64,000 nucleotides of DNA from Oligoflexus sp. (GTDB lineage: Bacteria; Bdellovibrionota_B; Oligoflexia; Oligoflexales; Oligoflexaceae). The notes beneath the pieces are model-generated. The model searched no databases. It saw nothing but the letters and a program-made list of their open reading frames with translations, and was not told where the DNA came from. This document shows, one piece after another, positions 58,132 through 64,000 of the stretch; within the stretch, counting starts at the first letter, position 1; the number at the start of each line of letters is the position of its first letter. The DNA is taken from assembly GCA_014378195.1 (NCBI GenBank), contig JACMOC010000008.1:145212-209211 (forward strand), read 5' to 3'. The translations under genes were made by a program, and so were the position numbers.

Positions 58132-58413
58132 TCAAAGAAAGTACACCGCATCATTTTTTACAGAGGTTTTCTTCTTTCGTTTAATGCTGCGAAGTTTGAG
58201 TATAGTTTCAGGAGGATCGTTTAGCAGTGAATCGGACGGCGCGACCTGGATAGTTGGTGTTGTATCAAGCTGGAGAGATGCCGAGAAGTTTCTTTTCACG
58301 TCTATCGATCCTTGCCCAGACATTTCGATCGAAATCGAGAAATCGACCGATGTGATGCCAATCATGGGAAATTTGGGCAAAAGGAATTGAAGTCGGGTGT
58401 TGTAGGATATCAT
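58132..58413 (-). CDS. Hypothetical protein between the two BON genes
   Basis: A 93-residue reading frame starting MISYNTRLQFLLP, with AAAAGGAAG about nine bases upstream. Beta-prone N-terminal part (SVDFSISIEMSGQGSIDVKRNFSA) and basic tail. The opposite strand is also open over this region, so strand choice is uncertain. No family recognised. Confidence 0.35.
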   Translation of the reverse strand: MISYNTRLQFLLPKFPMIGITSVDFSISIEMSGQGSIDVKRNFSASLQLDTTPTIQVAPSDSLLNDPPETILKLRSIKRKKKTSVKNDAVYFL

Positions 58414-58502
58414 GATTGTGGACTTCCTTTTCAAGACTCACTCCGGGGAGAAAAACTCTCCCGCAGTCGGTTCAACATCTGAGTGAACTTAAGGAAAATG
58501 TT

Positions 58503-59168
58503 TTACATCGAGACAGTAATATCGTTTTGCACGCGCCTCACGCCTGGGGCGCTCCAAGCTGCCGTGCGAGCATCTTCTTTTTCTTGCATAGAATGAACAT
58601 TGCCTGAAAGAGTTACTTCGTCGCCAGAGACGGACACACCAATATTTTTTGCTTCGCTGTCCGCCAATCGTTTAAACGCTGACTCGATTTTCGCCTTAAC
58701 GTCGACCGGTTGGACTTTCGATTTTACCGTCATATCGTTGCTGACCCCAATAACTCCAAGGAGACTGCTTACAGCATTCTTAGCCGCGACCCGTTCGAAA
58801 TTCCATTCGACTTGTCCACGGAGTGTGATCCAGCCTCTTTCGACAGAGACCTTCACGTCTTCAGGAACTGAAAAATTCCACTCAAGAGCTGTCTTAGCTG
58901 CAGTTGCAATTTCCTCATCTGTTTTGCTAAGCACTCCAGTAAGGTTGACCTTGAGTTCGTCAGCCACAGCCCGAACCCCTCCGACGCGTTGAATCGCTTG
59001 CTCGGCCATTGACTTCTCAATAAAATGAGGAACCTCACCTGTTAACGTAACGATCCCGTCGATCGCAGTTACAGTAATGTCATTTGCGGTAACGCGTGGA
59101 TCCCAGCTCAGTTCATTTTTGCAATCTTCAATAAGTTGCGCATCGGCTTTTCCGTGAAATTTCAGCAT
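58503..59168 (-). CDS. Triple BON-domain protein, paralogue
   Basis: A 221-residue protein with the same three-BON layout as the gene at 57269. Shared blocks: CKNELSWDPRVTANDITVT, VTLTGEVPH, ALEWNFSVPEDVKVSVERGW, ITLRGQVEWNFERVAAKNAV, and VTLSGNVHS. AAAGGAG precedes the ATG at a good distance. The two genes converge on each other. Probably stress-induced, by analogy with OsmY. Confidence 0.85.
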   Translation of the reverse strand: MLKFHGKADAQLIEDCKNELSWDPRVTANDITVTAIDGIVTLTGEVPHFIEKSMAEQAIQRVGGVRAVADELKVNLTGVLSKTDEEIATAAKTALEWNFSVPEDVKVSVERGWITLRGQVEWNFERVAAKNAVSSLLGVIGVSNDMTVKSKVQPVDVKAKIESAFKRLADSEAKNIGVSVSGDEVTLSGNVHSMQEKEDARTAAWSAPGVRRVQNDITVSM

Positions 59169-59883
59169 TAATTACTCCTTTATATTCTCATTTGGAATAT
59201 GCCCCTCGTCACGAAACATCGTCATGGAGGCTTATCGTTGATGGGTCAGACTCGTCTAGTGCATTTATAGTGCCATTATTTTAATTTGTGAGAATTTCCA
59301 GGCAATTAAATTATTAACTTTCATAAATCGGCCTGAAGCTTGCGCTTGAAACTAAAAACATAAACCCTTCGTTATGATTCTATACTGGTCTGAAAGCTTT
59401 AACAAAAAACACGTCTGTACATGAGAGATGCGTCCTGGTCCCTTCTTTAATTCACCGGGTGAATTTTACGAACGCTTCACCTCGGCTTAATTAATCATGT
59501 CTTTTAATTATTGCAGTGGCCTTGCGAATTCTGACGCTTGCGGGAAGCCAATTATCGGGCAATCTAAGCAATTTAGAGATTCGTGGGGGTGCTCTTTCTT
59601 ACATATAATTGTTAAGAACGAGCTTAGGGTGACATTAAATCATCGAGCTCTATCTTGATGTTTCAGCATCTCACCTCTATCGATTTAACGACACTTAAGA
59701 CGTGGAGTCATCGGTGCAAACGAAGGAAAGTGCTCTCCTGATACTGAATTTATACTTAGAGGTAGGCGATTAAAATATGAGCCTTTAAATTAGGTTTTAA
59801 ACAAATCTAGGAGGACTGGTCTTTTTTTGCGGCTTATTGTTATCGAATTGCTTGGCACGGTCCCTGCACGATGAAGGCAAAGA
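59169..59883. other. Long intergenic region upstream of divergent BON genes
   Basis: About 715 bases, AT-rich, without a supported gene on either strand. It contains a 17-bp palindrome at 59449-59465 and should carry the promoters of both flanking BON genes. The length is unusual for this otherwise compact region. Confidence 0.45.
59449..59465. promoter_or_regulatory. 17-bp perfect palindrome, candidate operator
   Basis: AATTCACC-G-GGTGAATT, 8-bp arms around one base. No T tract. Location between divergent stress-type genes suits a dimeric repressor site. Confidence 0.35.
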
Positions 59884-60333
59884 ATGAAAACATTTATGTT
59901 AAACAATATCATCGAGGGTTTTATGAACCACCCATCCCACAGTATCGGGCCAGGCTTACGTAAACGTGTTGGGCACGAATGTCTAAGTTCTTGCAGTGGA
60001 CTCAAGATTAATTCCAGTGAGCAAACCATTTTGGACTCGATTCAATTTGCCTTCAGATTAGACGGGTGTATTCCCGCCGGATTGGTCGTATCGGTAAAGG
60101 GCTGCTGGGTTTCACTAAGCGGGCAAGTCGAGAAGGATTTTCAGAGATTGCGAGCGCTCAATGCAGTGAATCGAATAGTTGGGGTTAAGGGCGTTACCGA
60201 TAAAATCGTTTTGAAAGAGCGAGGCTTTCCCAATACATATGTTTCTCGATCAGAAGCCAAAATATTTGGCAACGCCATGGGTCAGACTATTGAATCGTTC
60301 AAACGCGGTTCCTCTGAATGTTGGAATCAATAA
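59884..60333 (+). CDS. Single BON-domain protein
   Basis: A 149-residue protein. Residues about 47-115 form one BON domain: EQTILDSIQFAFRLDGCIPAG, VVSVKGCWVSLSGQVEKDFQR, and ALNAVNRIVGVKGVTDKIVL. This resembles the middle BON domain of the triple-BON paralogues. The N- and C-terminal extensions are unrecognised. The start (AAGGC upstream) could also be Met14. It converges on the ClC gene with a gap of three bases. Confidence 0.7.
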   Translation: MKTFMLNNIIEGFMNHPSHSIGPGLRKRVGHECLSSCSGLKINSSEQTILDSIQFAFRLDGCIPAGLVVSVKGCWVSLSGQVEKDFQRLRALNAVNRIVGVKGVTDKIVLKERGFPNTYVSRSEAKIFGNAMGQTIESFKRGSSECWNQ

Positions 60334-60336
60334 GTC

Positions 60337-61692
60337 TCAATTCACTTCAAGCTTCACGTTTAATAGGCGATCACGCATCTTTTCATAAAAAGAATGCTGG
60401 TCGACAATTTTTGCCGCGACATAGGCAAGAAGAGCCGCTGTCATCATTGGCATTATAGCCGCTTGACGATCCGTCATTTCGAAAACCAGAATAAAACTGG
60501 TAAATGGAGAACGTGTTGCGCCCGTGAGGAAAGCAATCATCGCCATGACGATCATGAGATTTTGGTTGTCGAAATTCAACGCATTTGCCAAAACAGCGCC
60601 CAAGGATGCTCCTGCAGCTAATGAAGGCGCAAAGATTCCGCCGGCACATCCCGACAAGTATGTCGCCGCTAGACCAAGAATTCGCCATACGGCCAATATA
60701 ATATTGCCATGATTGGGTTGTTGAATGTTTGAAAAAAGAAGTTTTTGAATCAACAAACTTCCCCCTCCTGATGCATCTGTTCCTAAAAATACACAGGCAC
60801 TGCTTACAAGTAGTCCAACAATGGCAGCTAAAAAGAGGCGTTGAAGGTTGGTCGCCGTGCGTACTTTCTGTGCCAGAACATAGAGATACTTTCCAAAAAG
60901 GGCTCCAATGATTCCGATAGACGCCGCAGCTGCTAAACCAATTGCAGTATCGTTAAGGGTAACGATTCCTATGGTCGGGTGGCCGATGAATAAATAAGGG
61001 CCAAGTATGGATTGAGTGACATATCCCGCGATTACTACGGATAGGATAAGTGCGCCTTTGAAATTCTTAAAATGCTGGCTCGCTAATTCTTCTATGGCGA
61101 ACACAACCCCACCCAGAGGTGTGTTAAAAGCAGCTGCAAGGCCGGCACCACCACCCGCAATTAGAAGCGTCTGTTGACTCCTTCGCGGGCTCACATACCG
61201 TTTAAACAGTCCGTCAAACATCGAAAATATCGCGGCTGAAATTTGAATAGTGGGACCTTCTCGTCCCACGACTCCACCACCTAACACAGCAAGGGTCGAA
61301 CTCAGGATCTTTATGGCAATGAGTCGAAGGTTTTGCCAAGGATTTCGCCTATACGTGTTGTCAGTTGAAGAAATTTCTATGTCGGCCAAAACTTGTGGGA
61401 TACCACTCCCTCCAGCTTCAGGAGAGAAAAAGCGAACCAGGGCCCATGCTGATATAAATAGAACTGGAGAAATGGCAATAAACACCCAGCGATGTTCGAT
61501 CGACATCCAAACAACTATGGATGTTGCCCATTCTATAAGACGGGCGTACGCAATAGCGACCGCGCCAGTTACTCCAGCCGCTGCGACCATCACGAGAAAT
61601 GACACGAACTGAGGATGAAGTTGCTTGTAAATATCAATGCGTGTTTCAAGCCATTGTTTGAGATAAGTCTTTTTGATTTCTAAACGTTTCAC
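60337..61692 (-). CDS. ClC-type chloride channel/transporter
   Basis: A 451-residue protein with the ClC membrane core. Selectivity motifs are complete: GSGIP (95-99), GREGP with gating Glu145, and GGIFAPSLAAGA. The proton-path Glu is also present (AIEEL, Glu201/202), which favours a Cl-/H+ antiporter over a channel. No cytoplasmic CBS domains. It starts at GTG 61692 with a weak ribosome-binding site. In bacteria such transporters support acid resistance. Confidence 0.9.
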   Translation of the reverse strand: MKRLEIKKTYLKQWLETRIDIYKQLHPQFVSFLVMVAAAGVTGAVAIAYARLIEWATSIVVWMSIEHRWVFIAISPVLFISAWALVRFFSPEAGGSGIPQVLADIEISSTDNTYRRNPWQNLRLIAIKILSSTLAVLGGGVVGREGPTIQISAAIFSMFDGLFKRYVSPRRSQQTLLIAGGGAGLAAAFNTPLGGVVFAIEELASQHFKNFKGALILSVVIAGYVTQSILGPYLFIGHPTIGIVTLNDTAIGLAAAASIGIIGALFGKYLYVLAQKVRTATNLQRLFLAAIVGLLVSSACVFLGTDASGGGSLLIQKLLFSNIQQPNHGNIILAVWRILGLAATYLSGCAGGIFAPSLAAGASLGAVLANALNFDNQNLMIVMAMIAFLTGATRSPFTSFILVFEMTDRQAAIMPMMTAALLAYVAAKIVDQHSFYEKMRDRLLNVKLEVN

Positions 61693-61907
61693 TGAGTGTT
61701 CGATTCTTTGAATGGAATTGAGTACAAGAAAAAATTGTTTAAATTTCTATCTGTCGAGGCACTCAAGAAAGTAGCTACTTGAATCGTGTTTTTCAATGGT
61801 TTATTGTTTGGCATTGGAATTTTCGATTCGTCGACGTAACTTTAAATATAGAATTGACCGATAAAATTAGAGTGTAAGCGTGTCTGGGTCAATATTGAGG
61901 GTTTTGA

Positions 61908-62804
61908 ATGGAAGGTAAGTTGAATCGCGGGGATCAGATCAATTGGAACCAAGTGTTCTATTTCTCCGAAATCGCAGCTCTAGGCTCTGTGAAGGCGGCT
62001 GGTGAGAAACTGGGCCTTAGCCCCTCGACTCTTAGCGCTCATTTGAGTCAGTTGGAAGCAGACCTCAATATAAAGTTATTTGATAGGCAGCACAGGAAGA
62101 TTGTTCTAACGCCAGAGGGGGCGAGATTATTTTCTAGTGCAAAGCATATGTTTGAGACCGGTAAAAGATTTATCGATCTCATTTCTCCGACGTCCTTGGG
62201 CTGCTATCCGATTTCGATCGGCATTGTTCCCGGATCGTCTTACTCATTTGCTCATGGAATCATTCAAGATTACATTAAGTCCTATGAAAACGTTTCAACG
62301 AATGTTCTGCAGTTTCAGCACGACGACTTGGAATCAGCCTTGCTTGAGGCAAAGCTTGATTTCGGATTTACCGATCAGAAGTCCGAGCGTAAAAATATTG
62401 TTCAAGTTACAGTAGAAGCGTCTGACCTCAATTTTTTCGTGAGCAGCAAGCTGCCTAGGCTAGACCTTAAGGAGCATTTGGAGATTAGACCACTCGTAAT
62501 ATGCCGCTCGCATAGGAAAGGCCCTTCAGCTTCGGAGGAGGTTTTGGAATCAATGGATATTCCCTTTAAGAACCTAATTGTTTCCGAATACCCAAGTCTT
62601 GTTGAGAGTTTGTGCCGAGAAGGCACATGTGTCGCCATACTCGGTCGTAGGCATTTTGAGGACGATCCTAGTGTTCGTATGCTTAGACTTCCTAGTGAAT
62701 TCCCTAAGTTTTCGGAAAAGCTCTTTGCTACATGGCACATCGATGGTGAGAATTCCGAAGCTATCAAACGACTGAAAAAAATCTTAAATGGGGTCGAAAT
62801 CTGA
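61908..62804 (+). CDS. LysR-type regulator, NhaR-like
   Basis: A 298-residue protein. The N-terminal winged helix reads INWNQVFYFSEIAALGSVKAAGEKLG and STLSAHLSQLEADLNIKLFDRQHRKIVLT; a substrate-binding domain follows. It resembles the regulator at 28986 in subfamily style (NhaR branch). The ATG follows GAGGG. Divergent from the ClC gene, so it may regulate it. The two regulators bracket the accessory region. Confidence 0.82.
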   Translation: MEGKLNRGDQINWNQVFYFSEIAALGSVKAAGEKLGLSPSTLSAHLSQLEADLNIKLFDRQHRKIVLTPEGARLFSSAKHMFETGKRFIDLISPTSLGCYPISIGIVPGSSYSFAHGIIQDYIKSYENVSTNVLQFQHDDLESALLEAKLDFGFTDQKSERKNIVQVTVEASDLNFFVSSKLPRLDLKEHLEIRPLVICRSHRKGPSASEEVLESMDIPFKNLIVSEYPSLVESLCREGTCVAILGRRHFEDDPSVRMLRLPSEFPKFSEKLFATWHIDGENSEAIKRLKKILNGVEI

Positions 62805-62874
62805 CGCTGTTTCTTTGAATTTGCTCATGCCTTTCGTGCCTGATGCGATCGTCGAAATTAAAAATAGTTTGATA

Positions 62875-63066
62875 CTAACTGTTTTTAAAGATGCATTCGA
62901 TTACTCGCGCTGCGTGCGTGAGGCATATGTTATGGACTTCTCTCACTACCGCTTCGAACGTAGAATCGTCAGGGAATTGATAAACGGTCTCAACCCCTTC
63001 TTCTTCTTTTTTTGTCAGAAGCCCTTGAGCTGTTAAATCTTCAAGTCGGAATTTGACCGATGAAAG
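62875..63066 (-). pseudogene. C-terminal remnant of an unrecognised, possibly winged-helix protein
   Basis: The minus strand is open for about 63 codons ending in TAG at 62877-62875, without a start: LSSVKFRLEDLTAQGLLTKK, then TVYQFPDDSTFEAVV. The VKFRLEDLTAQGLL pattern is like the wing region of small transcriptional regulators. A TAG precedes it at 63069. Probably a fragment left by rearrangement next to the IS remnant. Confidence 0.45.
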
Positions 63067-63249
63067 CTAGCTTTTCATCATCATGTTTATTTTTGTGGGC
63101 GTCCAGTCTCGGTCTCTTTTTATAAAGAGTAAGCGACATTGAAAAACGCGGATTTTGAGTTCTGGTCAACTTGGCAGAACCTGGTACAAAAAGAAAGGAA
63201 GCCGCATGGTGCAAGCTCCCTTAGTGTCTTTTTTGACACGATTCAGTAC

Positions 63250-63978
63250 CTATAAATTCAGGGTTTCAAGATAAGCTGCGTACTCATTTAAGTCTTGAAT
63301 ACTTGGCAGTCTATCGACGATATCTAGCAATTCATCGAGTAGTATCTGTATTCGCTGGCGTTCATCAAGATCTTTTTGATATCGAATTTTGCTGCCAACG
63401 CGGTCGCTGACGACTGTTTTCATATTGTCATAAACAAGAGTTCTTGGAACTCCAGAGAAGGAATCAAATGCATGCTTGTGGCAAACAAGCAATGATTCTA
63501 GGCTTTGATCAAAGGGAAACCTCATATGTGGCTCGAGAATATGATAAGACCATTACAAAAGCACTGAGCTTTCTGCTGGCTCTACCCACCGTAAGCGAAC
63601 CGAAATGCCCCCTATTCACCTGTGCCTGTTCACCGGGCAATACATTTACCGTTCTGAAAACGCGGGGAGCAACCCGAGGTCGCAGGATTGTGGTCCATCG
63701 CTGGACGCTGCGCAGACGACCACCATATCCTTGCTCTTTGAGTATAGGTATATCCTGCTCGCGGAAATCTTCGGATAAATCGCAAGCGTGTCTAAAATCG
63801 TCGTCTCATACTTTTCTAGCTCCGAAAGTGCGGCACGCACCTCTTCCATACGACTGGTGCCTATCGCTCGACGGACGGTATCGTGATGGATTCCAAGAGC
63901 CTCGGCAACGGCATTGACTGTGAGATGTCTATTAAAGTGCAGCCTGCGGATGGTCGCCCGCATTTCAGCGTCAATCAT
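63250..63978 (-). pseudogene. istA: IS21-family transposase IstA, eroded
   Basis: The start MIDAEMRATIRRLHFNRHLT and helix-turn-helix AEALGIHHDTVRRAI match IstA of IS21-type elements. A frameshift follows; in another frame LPGEQAQVNRGHFGSLTVGR and FVMVLSYSR continue the protein, but the first catalytic Asp of the usual QVDW is Asn and the Trp is Arg. A further frameshift leads to MRFPFDQSLESLL and FSGVPRTLVYDNMKTVV, after which homology is lost. No istB or terminal inverted repeat is visible. The element is dead. Confidence 0.82.
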
Positions 63979-64000
63979 GAACTATCCCAATAAGATTGAA

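Noticed and set aside
58013..58390. Plus-strand 125-codon frame between the BON genes
   Set aside because: It has no good ribosome-binding site and an unlikely composition; the opposite-strand frame is slightly better supported.
1..64000. CRISPR arrays or prophage modules
   Set aside because: No regularly spaced repeats and no cas, integrase, capsid or tail genes were seen.

Overview
The window reads as a chromosomal segment of a Gram-negative bacterium with moderate GC content. There are many signal peptides and lipoprotein leaders, outer-membrane-type proteins ending in Phe, an rpoZ gene, a tRNA-Ser(CGA), and an alternative complex III/caa3 oxidase operon. My best guess is the Bdellovibrionota/Oligoflexia or a related deltaproteobacterial lineage. 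This rests on gene content only, because no rRNA or phylogenetic marker was compared.

Region 1 (1-16 kb) is mostly intact, ordinary genes. It starts with a minus-strand operon ending in NAD(P)H-hydrate epimerase, followed by rpoZ. A DUF883-like membrane protein comes next, then a lipoprotein carrying the R-S-E signature of ADP-ribosyltransferases. After these lie two tandem paralogous small proteins, a second lipoprotein, the tRNA, a PepSY protein, a DUF347 membrane protein, a truncated antiporter, and a large di-heme cytochrome resembling rubber oxygenases.

Region 2 (15.7-28.7 kb) is a tightly packed respiratory operon: patatin, actABCDEF, a small one-helix protein, sco, coxBACD. Neighbouring genes mostly overlap by a few bases. 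It should encode a quinol:cytochrome c oxidoreductase coupled to an A2-type caa3 cytochrome oxidase. The sco gene carries a run of ten G.

Region 3 (28.9-63 kb) is accessory and lies between two LysR-type (NhaR-like) regulator genes. It combines sugar-phosphate and fermentation genes (xfp, fba, ackA, zwf, rpiB, pgl, rpe, gnd, tkt, pgm, pgi), an F1-ATPase of the N-ATPase type, a 2819-residue cyclic glucan synthase, BON, PRC-barrel and SHOCT proteins, a ClC transporter, and scraps of nhaA and copA. Most of the metabolic genes are broken: seven in-frame TAA/TAG codons in five genes, four short-repeat or homopolymer frameshifts, and several internal or terminal deletions. Genes between them (zwf, rpiB, the glucan synthase, BON, PRC, ClC, regulators) remain open. 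This looks like a stress/low-oxygen carbohydrate island undergoing decay, with some short-repeat lesions that could in principle be reversible. The right end holds an eroded IS21-type istA.

All family assignments come from reading protein sequences and remembered family motifs; no database search was run.
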